Part shown: positions 35,825 to 49,742 of the stretch, piece after piece
How the letters are laid out: the number at the start of each line of letters is the position of its first letter
Position numbering within the stretch: the stretch's first letter is position 1
Assembly (NCBI GenBank): GCA_001949185.1
Contig: BDGG01000001.1
Location: 3,303,324 to 3,367,323 of the forward strand
From: Ramazzottius varieornatus
Taxonomy: Eukaryota; Tardigrada; Eutardigrada; Parachela; Ramazzottiidae
DNA: 64,000 nucleotides
Reading direction: 5' to 3'
Notes under the pieces: generated by a model
What the model saw: only the letters and a program-made list of their open reading frames with translations
What the model was told of the DNA's origin: nothing
Databases searched by the model: none
Translations under genes and position numbers: made by a program

Positions 35825-37232
35825 ATGGGTAACACTTTGTCCTGCTGTATTCCACCTGGAGTATCAGAAAGCAAGACGTCCAAACGGACCCGCAGATCGG
35901 TGGAGAACGGTCTTGAGGGTTTCGACGTCCGTGATGAGCATAATGCACGGCAGGACGTGGTTATCAACAAGCATTACAGCCGAACCAACAGCCATAACTT
36001 CCATGATACAAATGGCTTTGTCCATTACCCGTCTACCAAAAATTCCGAAAGCGTCAGCAACATACAGCATATCAGTGAAAGAGAACCCGAAGATGGCATT
36101 AATGATCCTTCGATAAACCCTCGAACAGGTCCGCTTTTCATGGTAAGATCGAAGAGCGAGTTGAGGGAAGGAAGGGAAAGGAAACGGAGAAGTCAGTATA
36201 ACGGAATGGAAAATCAAGGTAAAGTATTCCGTCAGTCACAAAATCTAACTCTATTCGAACCTCTTGTGATTTTAGGTACTCCTTCGGACGTATCGGCAGC
36301 GGGTAGTGGCGGTCCTATCCGGAAATTCAATTCCTGTTCGACGATCTATGTCGATGATTCGACGGTCAGTCAGCCGAACTTACGGAACACGATCAAGTGC
36401 GTCTCGCTGGCAATCTACTACCACATCAAGAACCGAGAAGAGAGGGAAGCAAGGACCATCGATATATTCGATGAGAAGTTGCATCCTTTGAGTAAGGATG
36501 AGTTGAGTTTCGACTACGACCGCGTCGACCCCGAACATCGCCACATCTATCGATTCCTTCGGACGCTCTTCAACGCGGCGCAGCTGACGGCAGAATGCGC
36601 CATCGTCACATTGGTCTACCTTGAAAGGTACAACTGCACCGCAGTCTTTTCTGAATATGTTATGCTAACGGTCGATGTATGTGGGCAGGCTACTGACGTA
36701 TGGAGAAATGGATATTGGTCCTTCCAATTGGAAAAGAATGGTACTTGGAGCGGTACTTTTAGCCAGTAAGGTTTGGGATGACCAGGCTGTGTGGAATGTC
36801 GACTACTGTCAGATAATGCGCGATATCAAAGTCGAAGACATGAACGAACTCGAGAGGAATTTCCTCGAACTTTTACAGTTCAATATTAACGTTCCTGCCA
36901 GGTAAGAAATATTTCTCGATCACGTTGCGCGGTATGCTCGATATAATCAACTAACAAGAATTTCAAGTGGAAGTATATTTCCAAAGTCTCAATGAGGAAA
37001 TCGTTTCAGTGTTTATGCGAAGTATTACTTCGACCTACGGTCTCTGGCGGACGCGAACGATATGAGCTTTCCGTCGGAGCAGCTCAGTGTGGAGAAAGCT
37101 CAAAAGCTGGAAGCGTTGTCGCGGGACTGCGCCCAGAAGTTCTCTGATGGTGCGCCGTTGGCTGTGAAGCGTTCTTCGTCTTTGGACAAGATAGCCGGCT
37201 CAAACAGACGCAGCGTTGCGATACTTTCGTAG
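35825..37232 (+). CDS. CCNY: Cyclin Y
   Basis: Membrane-tethered cyclin that recruits CDK14/CDK16 to the plasma membrane and promotes Wnt co-receptor phosphorylation. Four exons (35825-36218, 36276-36627, 36689-36901, 37010-37232) give 393 residues. The N-terminus MGNTLSCC has a myristoylation glycine and palmitoylatable cysteines. The conserved [20 protein letters not shown] precedes the cyclin box, which includes [40 protein letters not shown] and [17 protein letters not shown]. The C-terminus keeps [16 protein letters not shown] and an [11 protein letters not shown] motif like the 14-3-3-binding tail. The N-terminal disordered region is longer than in human, explaining the extra residues. 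Intron 1 is 57 bp and stop-free in frame, so retention would still give an open reading frame. Confidence 0.97.
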
Positions 37233-37722
37233 TTCCCAATGGTTCCTCTCACCTTTTCAATTTTTTAATCGAGCTCCAAGCTTACTGTGTTTTTATCGTA
37301 ATGTTTATTGTGATGTCTATTGCAACTTGCAAGTCTGAAGTGCCAGACAATTTTTCAGCTATAGTTCTTTTTTATCCACTGTGTTTTGCTGGCAGCGTTT
37401 AGCGTTGTGCTCCGTAAATTTTTAGTTTTATTTGTTGGAACGGCTCGCTTCTTCTGGCTTGCAAGCACTTTCCGATGTTCGGGTGACGAACCTGCCGAGT
37501 CGTTCGCAAGGTAAATTCGAGTTTTACTGTGCTCGTACTGCCTTCCACATCCGAAACGAACCAATAGATCCGAAGGCATAGCCAAAATTAACTACACGAA
37601 CGATTATAGTTTATCAAGTTGGCTAGCCAATAGATTGTTTCACAGATGATCGAAATGTATTTTTCATAGGACCATACGCGAAATATTGTACAGTATCGTA
37701 TCAGAAATCGTACGCAAAGGAC
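37233..37722. other. Convergent intergenic spacer between cyclin Y and IDH3B
   Basis: Tail-to-tail 490-bp AT-rich spacer holding both 3' UTRs. No other structure seen. Confidence 0.5.
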
Positions 37723-39086
37723 TTAGAACGTAATGCTTTTGATTACGGCTGTCGTAAAATCCGTAGTCTTTGCGTGTCCTCCCAAGTCTTTTGTTCGGAC
37801 TTTACCGGCCTTGATGACTTTGATGATAGCTTCCTCGATGATGGTCGCATGGTAATCGAGATTCAGATGCCGAAGCATGTTACAGGCTGTTAGCAACATT
37901 CCTGTCGGGTTAGCGATGTTCTTGCCCACAGCTTCCGCGTACGAATGGCGCGCGCCGGGTTCGAAGATGACTGCATCGTGCGAATAGCTCTGAAAAAATG
38001 ACACCACATAATTCTCCCCTCGGAACTTCACCTAAGATTGTTCGTGTTAGATACTCACCTCGCCAGGTACAACACCAGCTCCACCGACTAATCCAGCGGC
38101 CAAATTATCGATGATATTACCGTACAAGTTGGGCATAACCTGCAACGAAACACTCCTCAGTTACATACCCGGTATACCCAAAGGTGTCAGAAACAAGAGT
38201 ACATACCATGACATCGAACTGATTAGGATTGTTGACAAGCTGCATACAAGCATTGTCGATGATCATGTTTGAAAACTTGATGCGAGGATACAGCTCGGAG
38301 ACCTGCGTACAGCATTCCAAGAACAGTCCATCGCTCAGTTTCATGATGTTCGCCTTGTGGATCGCCGTCACCTTCTTGCGGTTGTTCCTCACAGCATAGT
38401 CGAAAGCGAATTTAGCTATCCTGGTACTGTTCACTCGTGTCACGATCTTCAGGCATTCCACGATACCCGGGACGGTTTCGTACTCGATAGCGCTGTATTC
38501 ACCTTCGGTCGTCTCGCGGATAATCACAAAGTCGATGTTAGTATGTCGGGTCTTCAGTCCTTCCATGCTCTTGACCAGAGCGCAACTGGCAAAGGAATCA
38601 ATCTTGCGACGAAGCTTAGTGTTGAGTGTAGCCAGTTCGCCTTCTTGTCCTTCTGAACCGGAAGTCAGCGCTCCTTTCAGGCATATCCCGTTCTTTTTGA
38701 TCGAGTCCGAAACTTCCTCGAGAGAATTACTGCGAGAGTATCCGACTTCACTCAAGTACAGCTCTTCGAAGTCAACAGGCACACCACAGCTGTCGAAAAC
38801 TCTCCGGACCTGGTGCATCTATGAGAAATAAACAATATATACACGTACATAAACAACAGACCGGAAGTAGCCTTGTGCTCACAAGTTCAGGTCCAACGCC
38901 ATCACCAGGGATCAGTGTTACGGGGTATCTCCGCTCTGGCTTGGCCACTGGTGCTTGCACGGGCACGCATAGCTGAGTGGCGATGCTGATGGATCTTTGC
39001 TGGCTGGAAGGAGACAAGCATTGCAAAAGGGATGAAGGTGGGTAGATGCTGTTCCGAGCGAAAATTCCCAGTCTGGAGACAGCCAT
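37723..39086 (-). CDS. IDH3B: Isocitrate dehydrogenase [NAD], beta-type subunit, mitochondrial
   Basis: Subunit of the NAD-dependent isocitrate dehydrogenase of the TCA cycle in the matrix. Four exons (39086-38883, 38818-38207, 38139-38059, 37989-37723), 387 residues. It has an N-terminal transit peptide, then [21 protein letters not shown]-type motif [74 protein letters not shown] and [20 protein letters not shown]. The LKGALTSG-type segment and the NPNQFDVMV sequence fit the beta subunit better than alpha or gamma. In other animals beta is regulatory/structural beside catalytic alpha. Start is the first Met of the transit peptide. Confidence 0.95.
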
Positions 39087-39943
39087 GCCTCAGCTCCCCT
39101 GGATGGCACTCCCCGCAGTCCGTACAACCACAAAATAATGGGCAGGATGGCGTCTTCTGGCCTTGGATTCTGCAAATTACACAAGGAGAGACAGGCCAGG
39201 AAGCGTAGTAAGGTCAGGGTGGTAAGGTGAAGCGGATGCTTCGCCTTCGAGGAATTTAATTATTCGAACAGCTTACACAGGAACAAACTTTTGGTTACAA
39301 CAAGATGGGCCTTGTAAACACCGTACGGCGTGTCCCATCTCCGGTTATTTCAAATGTGTCAACGCGATAGGACAATCAGTGCCCAGTGCAGAAGATGGTT
39401 CAGATATCCAAATCAACAATCAATAACTCCTGTTTCATCCAGGTACCAGTTTGGCAAGCCGTGTGGTAACGGCCACAATATGTTGCTCTGCTGGGTGTAC
39501 TGTGTGCTCGAGTATTTTATTCCAGTTTTTCTTCCGTCTTTTCCTATGGCCGTAAGAGAGCTCTTATGTCTCTTATAATTCTTATCTCGATACGTTCAGA
39601 GGCCTTTTGGTATCCGACCTCCATTTGGACATGAGATCGTTGGGATGGAACTGGCGAAAGTGAGGACAGCATCGCGCAGGAACGGATAGCTGTTTGTGAT
39701 CTTTGGTGAGTTCGAAAATAGTTAACATACCTTTCGGAATTTAGAATGTGCTATCTCGGCCCTCGGGATGATGGGATCCCTTACTGATCAGGTTATCTGG
39801 CTGATTACATTCCCGAAGTAGAATGTAGGTAAAACTTTGTGTTGCAGAGGGTGGCTAAGACTACGACACAGAATCGGACATCTAGCAGCGTCCTTGAAAC
39901 GATCTGCTCTCTGGTGGCCTGGCCCTCCATTCAAATTAATAGT
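39087..39943. promoter_or_regulatory. Divergent spacer between IDH3B and GAPVD1
   Basis: About 860 bp holding both promoters. A probable 5' UTR exon of GAPVD1 begins at about 39847 (ttgcag) and runs into the start codon. No other gene recognised. Confidence 0.4.
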
Positions 39944-42900
39944 ATGTCTTCGCCTTCGGATCTAATCAACTTGGCCTCAGTGCTACGAGAAGAGAATATC
40001 TTTGTGAAAGCTGAAACCTACGAGTTGTCGAGGCTAAACAGACAACTCAGCGCGGACACGGAAAAGCTGTATCACGAAGCGTGGATCGCCAGAAGTCAAC
40101 GACGCGCGCTGGAGCTCTTACTCAGTCAACGAAGCGACCTTCCTGCCGATAACTGCCTCTCGAAGCTTAACTCAGCTGCCACCTCGAAAACGGTCGATGG
40201 ATATCGCGTGTTGGGCTACAAAGAATCTTCTTATGGAGATTGCCTCAAGGTCAGTGGAATGAAGATGAAAATGTGGGACTGGAATAATATTAGGTATATT
40301 TTATTGTTTTTAAGGTGGTTAGAGAGAATCCCGAGCTCCTGGCGGAATGTCTGGTCCGTGGAGAACGAAGTAGTCCGGAGAAAATGCAGGAAGCTCTTCG
40401 ATGTGTGCTAGGCAGTTTGTACGGTTACGGACTAATACCCGAAGATCAAGAATACTCGTTGAAACTGCTTAAGTCCCTCATCGAAATTCAGCTGGACGCC
40501 AACTCGAACCCTCGACGTTTGCTGAAGAACGTCTCGACCTTCAGTTACGCCTACAAGATCTTCGTGGATAACTTGCACGAAACTAAGCTCTACCTGGCTG
40601 CTGCTCTGCATCAACCTATTCTGCAAGTCCTCGCTGAAGATGATCACATATTGGAGGTGGATGCGAACAAGCTGGCTTTCAGAATGTCTTCCGAAGAAAG
40701 AAGGAAACGGTTTGGTGATGAAGGAAGTGAACAGTACAATTTACGGTTGAAAGAGTACCGTAATCGCGTTGTCAGCAGACTTGTAAGAAAAACGTTTCGA
40801 AGTCTCTGGTTTCGAAATTGAATATTACACAAGGTTTTCTTGTCGTTTCGTAGGTTCGATTGGCGAATTTGTTCATACAAGGTCTAGTAGACAACCTTTT
40901 CTGCTTTCCGCCGAGTCTCTGCTGGATCATCAGTCAAGTCTACGAGCGGATTCAGAGTCAGCATCCCACGCAGACTACTCTTCCGGCAATAGTCTGTACT
41001 GACCTAATCTTCGCTCATTTCATCTGTCCAGCGATTGTCCAGCCAGAGCCGTATGCACTGACTTCCGATATTCCTGTTAGTCCAACGGCTCGCCTCAATC
41101 TAATGCAGATCGCTCAGATACTCCAGACATTGGCGGTTTCCAAATGGGAAACCATCGATGCGAAGATGATGGACGTTTACAACTTCTTCAAACCCGTACG
41201 TTGTTTCTTCCGAATGATTTCATAATTCGGTCTGAAAATATTGCATTTGGCAGAAAAAATCCAAAATCGGACATAAGAATCTCTATCTTTGTATCAAAAT
41301 CGATTTCGCTCGTAGGATTGCATATGGCGAGTCTTGGACGGTGTTTTGGACATGCGGACTTCGGACATTCTTGTTACGCCGGCCACCGCACCGGACAGTT
41401 TGAACAGAGCAGCAGTGTTCATGTCGGTTTCAGAGCTGAACTTTCTGGTTAGTTTCCTGAAGGATACCAGTGCTGACAAGCCGGGCTCCCGCGTACCGTC
41501 TGACATCTTTCGTAATTTGGTTACTAACTTACCTTTGGTTGAACCTCCGAGGAAGCGAGACAGCGAGATCAGCTCAAGCGTCTCGATGAGTACTCTATCC
41601 ACAAGTGCCTCGAAGACAAACCTGAAAGCTGTACTAACCAAGTCTTTTGACGCTGGTAACTTTTTCCAAAGCGAGTCTGATGGACTCGATTTATCACCCG
41701 GTTCCAATGGGAGTTCTGCAAACCACAACGGTAACGCGAAATACACCTTACTTGACCTTTTGCTGCAAAGGACCACTTTGATATTTTCTGGAATTTAAAA
41801 AATCACTCATGTTGCAGACACCTGCATACACGCGGGCAAGAATAAATGGGCGGCGCGGCGTATGCAGATCCACGATAATATTCTAAATAGCCTGAACTGA
41901 ATATTTGAATTAGTTTCATAAAATTCCATTTTAGATTTGTGATTCCTTTCCTTATCAATTCGCTTGTTTCAGGCGCGGTCAGGCCAGCGGAAGATACCCA
42001 AGTACTGGTTATTTCTCTTGGAGCCCGCGAGATGAGCGAGTTGGGTCTTCTACCAGAACAGAAGGTGATAGCCATCAGTAAAAGAAGGAAGAAGACGCGC
42101 TTCTCCGAGGATCAAGACTCGTTCGAAGCTGGAAGTGTGGGTGACGATGAAGCCATGAGTGCCTTTAGTGTTTGTAGCAGTATACCCGACTCCGCATCCG
42201 TTACCGGTCACGGTAAGCCGTCCCAGCCTCTCCCCGACTCTAACGACACCTTGATCGCCCCTAACGATGGTCTCGGGGCTGTCTTGGAAGAAATGGTTAG
42301 TCATCACTCTACCGCGTCGTCCGTGGATGGCGTCGATGTGGCTATGGAAGCTGACAACCTCAGGTATCGAAAATATCACGGCAGAATGATATCCTTTGAA
42401 TTAATATTAAAATTGGAAGCTGATCGCTTTCCCAAGTGGCGCGCTCTTCCACCTAACATCGCTCAAAACGTGCGTCACTTGATGAAACGTTCTGTTCGAG
42501 TTTATCTGCCAAGCCTTGAGTTCCCTGTTTCGCTTTATTTTCCTTGTTGTTTTTTTAACGATTAGCTGTAGATCTTCTTTCCGAGCCTTCATTTCCAATT
42601 AGGACAGTATTCTTAACTTTCTCACTGTCACAGCGACCCGGTGTCTCCGGACATCAGCGCTCGTGCCAGTCCAACCGTGAGTGGTCGCGATACTCCTTCA
42701 CCGCCACCAGACAATCCAGCCATGGTAGACATCGCTTTGCCTCCACCCAACCCGGTCGATGGTTTCGGTTTCCCACAAAAGTTTCAGCCACGAGACTTGC
42801 CCGTTACAGTTAACAAGCCTGGTCGCGCGGACGTTTCTGACAAGTTCGGCATGTTCGACATCCCCGATGTCAAGTTTGATGAAACGCGTTCCACGGTTAG

Positions 42901-45900
42901 TGAGGCATGGAGTACCGAGGTTGGTGGCTCAGAATTTGACGCACCAGGCATCGCTCCTCCGCCCGCCATTGTAGCAGAGTTCGACCCGATGAACGATCCT
43001 GTCTTCGCGGTGGCAGCTGCTGGTGGCTTCGACTCGGAGAACGAAGATGATCGGTGGAGTGTCGATGTGGCAGCGTCGGTGTCGAATGCTAGTCAGGAAC
43101 CACTGGAGGACCGCTTGGCTGAACTGGAAGGTGAACCGCAAGGTACGCAACTGTTTTTATATTCGTGTGTGTTGTCGGCATATATACCACTGGCTAGTTC
43201 TCTGACGGAGTCACGGTTCTGCCTATACGCGGTTACTGATATATGTTGTGAGGATATGTATACAACTACACGAAAGCGGTTTGTCTCAAGTACCTGCATA
43301 CAGGCGGCCATGAGATGGTGTCGAGTATGTGTCTGCAGGTTCATGAAACAATAACCCGAATTTGTTTACCACAGACCCTCTCTCACCTGCTCGTTTGCTC
43401 TTATCTTTACGCAACTCTGAGCTGAGCTTGAGCATGAACATGTTTTAGGTCAGGTCAACATGGTGCACGATCTTCTGATGGAGCCCATTGAAGAACCGGT
43501 ACCACTACCCGTTGCTCTTCCGAACCCTTCCGGCAAGTACGTGAGCTTCGCTAATGATGACCAGTTTCATCATTACCCACCGGAGAACGAAAATGAGTTC
43601 CTGATCGGAAGCTATGGAAGTACGGGTGGAGGCTTGGGAGATCGTTCTCGGGACTTCGAGGATCGCGCAAGGGACTTTGAAGATGACGATCTGACCTTGA
43701 ATCCGTTCGCGCCCTCGACTTCTCACGGGCACAACGCTTTCGGCAGTGGCTCTGTCCAAAGCAGTTGCTCGTCGTTCAGCAATTTCAGCGGCTTTGACGA
43801 ACCATCGACTAGCAGCGGCAAAACTCACCCGGGTGAGTCAGTACAGTAGTTCTGAATTCAGATGACGGAAAGCAGGATCCATTAATATACAATATTAGTC
43901 TGAAAGTAAATTTCAGCCGAACAAAATCGCAGAATAACTGTAGCAAAATTTCAAATCCGGTCTCGCAGCTGCTGTACAATTGAAATAAAAAAAGCTGGAA
44001 AGATCGAGCCACTCGTGCTGTGAAGGCTGATGTATGTATGGCGAAGAAGCAATACGAAATTTCGTGAACGTGAATCTTTCTGTATCGTAGTTCTCGAAAA
44101 GTCCGTCTCAGCTGGGTTGTTCGGTAGCGTCGACCCGTTCGGTCAGTCTCCATTCAACATCCTTACCGAGCATCACCCATTCGAAGGACCAAAGGGCCCT
44201 CTTCCTGGCCGGAAAGGTAGTCTCTGCCGAGAGACGGTCTCCATCATCAAAGAACCGTCCGCCAACCGTCCGAGTCTCACTAACCAACTTGGCATCAAAG
44301 ACTTCCAGATATCTAAGCGTACTTCAGACAGCGCACTGTCCTCTCTAGCCAACTCCGGCTCGAAAGAAGGCAGCAACAAGAAAGGTAACTTTCTGAAGAA
44401 CATCGCACAGAATTTGCGAGTCAAACAGAAGCGTACATCGAGCGGAAGTGGCAGGTTCGATCTACCTTCCACACCACCTCGAAACATGAACCAAATAAAG
44501 TTAGAGAACCCGTTCAACCAGAACAATAACAGCAACTACAACCAGAAGCCAGCGTTCGCACCGGCCGAGTCGCCAGATGAAATTCTGGCGAGATACCGGA
44601 AGAAGCCTTTGCTGAGCGCAAATAGCAGCGCTTCTTCGTTGTTGGTCAACCCGCCGACGTCACCTGCGCATAGCGTTCAGATGGATACTGAGGACCATGT
44701 GTACCTGATGGACTTCGCTGGTATCAGCGATGAAATCATGCTGGAAGCTGCGAAGAGGAAAGTGAGGATCGTGCTGAGCTCATTCGATGCTGCTTCAGTA
44801 CCTTACTTGAAGATGCGACTGTCAAATAAAGATATTAAAGCTAACAACTCCCTGCTACCGTTCCTCAAGGTAGGGGATCGATCGTGTGGGCAGGATTCGA
44901 ACACGTCCTTGTATTATTTTTGTTTTTGATTTTATAGATTCAACTGTCGGAGGCGATAGGTTTGCAAGATCGTTCACTAATTGCCCAACTGCACGAAGCC
45001 ATCCGCTGTGTCAAGGCATTGGACTCTAGAGGGTAACTCTCTTCTCTGGCGAATTTTTTTTAAGGATTTTCTGGCACGGACTTCATTTTTTGATTTTGCA
45101 CAGTGTGAAAAAGCTCGTCGAAGCTTTGCGGAATGATTATCGCAGCAGGGAGGTTTACATGACTTACCTGATTCGTAGCCGCAAAACTCTGCTAAATAAT
45201 CTTCAACATACTGGGAAACTGATTAAGAGGACGCAAAGGTAACGTATCTTAGTGGCCTTCAAAATAATCAGATTAAAGTGCTCAGTATAAGAGAAAGCTG
45301 TTGGTCAACTAGGAAATTGTGTTTTGCAGGGATAGTAACGTATGCTCCAAGTACTTCATCTCAGTCTGTGTGACGCACTTCCTGGAGAAGCGAGAACGAG
45401 ACGTTCATGTCTTCATTCGGGACTTTCAGCGCTTGACGCTGTCGGATGAGAAGAGTGCTATGGTGGAAAACATCCTGACTAGCCTGTACGGATTCATGAC
45501 TTCGGAGAACTTGTGGCATGGTATGTCCGCTTTGCAATTCACTCAGTCAATTCACCGGGAATGTACTCACCGTAACTCTGGCTTGTCAGCTTGTACTGAA
45601 GAGCAGTGCACCGACGCCCGAGAAGCTCTTGAAAGACAGATCCTCAGCCGTGTCTACCGAAGCGCGATGTACCCCAACGACGAGGTCGACATAATGCGCG
45701 ACCAGGTCCTCCATGAACACATGAAAAGGCTGGCCAGAACTCTGACGCCTGACCACAAAGACCTCAAAATCTCACGGGTAAACTACTTCGATCGAAGTTT
45801 GCTACAGCTGATTTTCTTTCGTCCCTTTAACTTGTTTTTCTTCAGGCTTACCATCTAGAGTGTCCGTGGCCGTCAGCACAAGCAGAAATTAAGACTATCA

Positions 45901-46202
45901 ACGCCTACAAGACTCCCATAGACAAAGTCCAGTGTGTGGTTCGCTGTTCGGCTACTCTGATGAACCTTCTCAGTCTTGCCGCCGACAACTCCGTACCCGC
46001 AGCTGATGACTTCATGCCAGCATTAGTTTACGTTCTCATCCGAGCCAGCCCACCTAGTCTTCTGTCTACTGTGCAATACGTAAACACCTTTTACGGTAAT
46101 CGTTTATTTGGTGAGGAAGCCTACTGGTGGACCCAGTTTGCGTCCGCCATAGAATACATCAAGAATATGGATTACCCCGCTGAGGGAGGACTTTTCAGGT
46201 GA
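39944..46202 (+). CDS. GAPVD1: GTPase-activating protein and VPS9 domain-containing protein 1 (GAPex-5/RAP6)
   Basis: Endocytic regulator combining a RasGAP-like domain with a Rab5-family exchange domain. Thirteen phase-consistent exons (39944-40249, 40315-40782, 40854-41195, 41316-41730, 41973-42363, 42634-43142, 43449-43832, 44112-44869, 44938-45032, 45104-45238, 45330-45520, 45590-45777, 45846-46202) give about 1512 residues (human about 1478). N-terminal signatures: EKLYHEAWIARSQRR, VDGYRVLGYKESSYGD, and the GAP core with NPRRLLKNVSTFSYAYKIF and LIFAHFICPAIVQPE. The middle is a long disordered Ser/Pro/Asp-rich stretch. The C-terminal VPS9 domain shows CPWPSAQAEIKTINAYKTPI, DKVQCVVRCSATLMNLLSL, ADDFMPALVYVLIRASPP and LLSTVQYVNTFYGNRLFGEE. 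Start at Met 39944 matches the family's N-terminal length. Confidence 0.97.
41821..41867. repeat. Intronic 47-nt inverted-repeat element, family A copy 4
   Basis: Arms CCTGCATAC and GTATGCAG(a), with extra pairing CGC/GCG inward, in GAPVD1 intron 4 (41731-41972). Confidence 0.75.
43293..43339. repeat. Intronic 47-nt inverted-repeat element, family A copy 5
   Basis: Left arm CCTGCATAC, right arm GTCTGCAGG, about 29-nt spacing, in GAPVD1 intron 6 (43143-43448), the longest intron of that gene. Confidence 0.65.
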
Positions 46203-46568
46203 TTTACCCGCTACTCTTGCTGCACTGTTCTTACAGATTTTGTATCTCTCTCTTAATGTACCTTAGTTCAGAACCTACGTTCGGTTCAATATTCTTCGGT
46301 TCTTCCTTTTGCTCCTGTTGAAACTACAAATGAAAAACGTCACCTTCCTGCCCTGGACTGTCTCATCCACCGTCTATAAACATTCTCATATGCTTCAAAT
46401 TCGAGGAGAACTGCGAAGTGGTGCTGACTGATCTTTATGAAAAGTTTTGATAGGAGAGACGCTCGAGGACTGATCAAATCAGTCTAATCAAAACAGCGTT
46501 TCCGAGCTTCGATAGCACTAAACACAGCCATAATTCAGCTCACAGGCAAATTCGTGATGACCGAACAT
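46203..46568. other. Convergent spacer between GAPVD1 and RPS9
   Basis: Tail-to-tail 366-bp spacer holding 3' UTRs. Nothing else seen. Confidence 0.5.
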
Positions 46569-47366
<798 letters not shown>

Positions 47367-47386
47367 GTTGACTGTTGGCTCCGATC

Positions 47387-48080
47387 TGGAACAAGTAAGA
47401 ACGCCAGGTAAGAAGGATTGGTACTTACTAGTCACTACTTGTTCCCACTGTCACTCTAAACGAACGGCATTAGCCAGGTACAACATCGTTCCCGACCGAC
47501 ACGCGTTTGTAGCTCTACTTACCTTGAGTGCTCAAGGATGAGGATCCAGCGAGAACAATTTACGAACAAGATCACTGCGAGAAGACTGCACACTGGCTCT
47601 TCGGGTTCCGAATGATCAGTACTGTATTCGGCAAATTCCGGACCGGCATGCATTCCGGTGCGCTGGTGCTTACACTCTGACGCTGTCGCTTCCATTCCAT
47701 TACAGTGATTACACTTCGTGACTCGGCGACTTCCCTTTGACCACGGTTGGTTACTGTGGGGATCGAGCCCCATCTGTGCTGCGCTTTTTCAGACCCCTGG
47801 TGTTTGTTTCTTTTCGCAGTTCCAGTTCCACGTTGCCTGAGGGAAGCGGATTTGTTTACCGTTTCGCAGTAATGATGCGATGCAGTACGTACGCCGAGAT
47901 GAGTCCTTGTTGTTGTACACTAGTGCTGCTGAACCGCGCGTCCATCTGAGACCAGGTTACCATAAAATTTGCTTTCTCATGATACAGGCTGTCCCACACG
48001 ACAAGGCGCTGACACTGGATACAGGAGTATTCAGGAGCGAGTCCTGCAGTGCTTGCCTTTTTGTTTCGCACGTCTTTGAA
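47387..48080. other. RPS9 upstream region
   Basis: Probably RPS9 5' UTR intron(s), first exon and promoter. No second gene recognised. Confidence 0.4.
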
Positions 48081-49159
48081 TATAGAGATTGCGAGGCGAG
48101 GCTAGGCCAGGTCTCATGAACAGCCACTCTCATCTTTCGGTCTCATGTTTCGACGGGTCGTGGGCCGGTTCGGACACGCTGAAACGCTGCTATTGGTCGA
48201 CTCGTAGTCCGAGACTTCGATTCTGAGACCGTGCCCGACGGGTCTCATGGAAAACTGAAATTTCGATTAGACCGTCGGGTAAATTATCCCCTCTAATTTT
48301 TGCGTATCTCTGCGCGTTCCGGAGCCTGAAGACTACCCGTTTCGTGATTCTGGACCGCAGCGTGCGGTGTCCAACTTTTTCATGGGATTACGACAAAACA
48401 TTACTCGCATCTAACCCTACTTCAGAGGCGTTCTTCCAGTCTCACGATGCCCGAGGAATCGCGACTCAAGCTTGGAGATTTGCCATTATCCGTGAACTTT
48501 GCGGTACCAGGATAATTCCAGATTACCAGAGCCTAGGAGCCTAGCTAGCCGGCTGACATTCGACGGACGAGAGCGGTATCACTTTCGGACTGTCATTTCA
48601 ACCTCGGCGCAGTGAGCATTATGCAACAATGCTCAGGATTCCATGGCATCCACGATGGCCGCTTTCTCCCCGGAGCAACCAGTTGAGACAGCCGATTATG
48701 TGGTGTGCGAGTATTTGTGTAGCCGGCTAGCCAGGATTAAGACAGTAGGAAGCTGAACTAAAATTACTGAAGTAGAAAATGAGAAAACAGGCGCATCCCT
48801 CGCGTTATCGGATATGTCCTCGATGTGCCTCCTTTGACTTTCGCTTTATCGCGCGTGTTGTCGTCTCCTTTTCGTGCCATGCAAAATGTTGAAGTGAGTT
48901 CGGCAGAGTAAAAGATGTCCAAGAGTCAAGACACCACTGCAGATCCGGTCAGAGCTTTTTACTTCCGGTCGGCAGAACAAGCATAGCGATATGAGACCGC
49001 GAGGCGAAATTCTTCGCATGCACAGATGGTGACGTTACGTTTGACTCTCATGAAGCTTGATTGGGGCGGAGTTGATTTGTCCAAATCTGAGACTACAACC
49101 TGAGAGTCGCAAATATGATGGCAGTTTATGAGACCTGACCTGTCCTCGCAAACTCTATA
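48081..49159. mobile_element. 1.08-kb non-autonomous element with terminal inverted repeats
   Basis: The left end (TATAGAGATTGCGAGG, then AGGCCAGGTCTCATGAAC) and the right end pair as an inverted repeat of about 40 bp with a few mismatches and a 3-4-base gap. The motif GGTCTCAT recurs near both ends (about 48110, 48140, 48237 forward; 48985 and 49129 reverse), as in subterminal repeats. Possible TA target duplication (TA-TAGAG..CTCTA-TA). No open frame resembles a transposase. The element lies between RPS9 and STAT. Confidence 0.7.
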
Positions 49160-49742
49160 ATGACGGCATGGATTCCCTGGTGCAACTGGCTAAGCACTGG
49201 TCCCAGCCTACTATCGCCTTTGACGTACACAATCAAGAGCTTGATTATGCGTTTCTGGTTCCGGCAACGCACGGTTCAGCAGCACTACGGTGGTTGTGAT
49301 TTTTGTGCATCTCCGTAATTGCTGCTTCCATAATTTCTCATCCAAGTCTTATTCCTCCCGACTCCTTGCCGAAACCGACTGTCCGAAAGATCCTGCCTGC
49401 CCATAGTGTGGACCCAAGTGAAGCATACTACGAATCCGGCGTGCGCCGACGAGTCAGCTTGGCTAGTTCCTTCAAGGACAAGTGTTCCTTCGCTCAACCC
49501 AGTTTGCCCAGCCAACATGTTGCGATCAGCTGTATGACGGGGTTTCTTTCTTCTTGAATCTTCTGGGGAACTATAACTGGTATGTTCTGGGTTTCGCCTA
49601 TTCACCCGGCAATCCTGCGATTTCAGTATATATGTCCTCTAGCACACGTCGGATTTGCCAGAGACAGTCGCATTTCTATGTGCTAATTACGTTGTGTCGA
49701 GTACCGCATAATTTATGAGCACATTTATTTTTCAGAGTAAAC
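49160..49742. other. STAT upstream region
   Basis: Presumed promoter and 5' UTR of STAT. An acceptor-like tttttcag lies just before the start codon. No separate gene seen; overlapping short frames on both strands lack similarity. Confidence 0.4.

Noticed and set aside
41294-41776. 160-residue minus-strand frame
   Set aside because: Antisense to GAPVD1 exon 4, which continues in phase with neighbouring exons.
44880-44905. tRNA-like B box (reverse complement of GTTCGAATCCTGCCCAC) in a GAPVD1 intron
   Set aside because: The intron is only 68 bp and the neighbouring exon sequence cannot form the other tRNA arms; no A box at the right distance.
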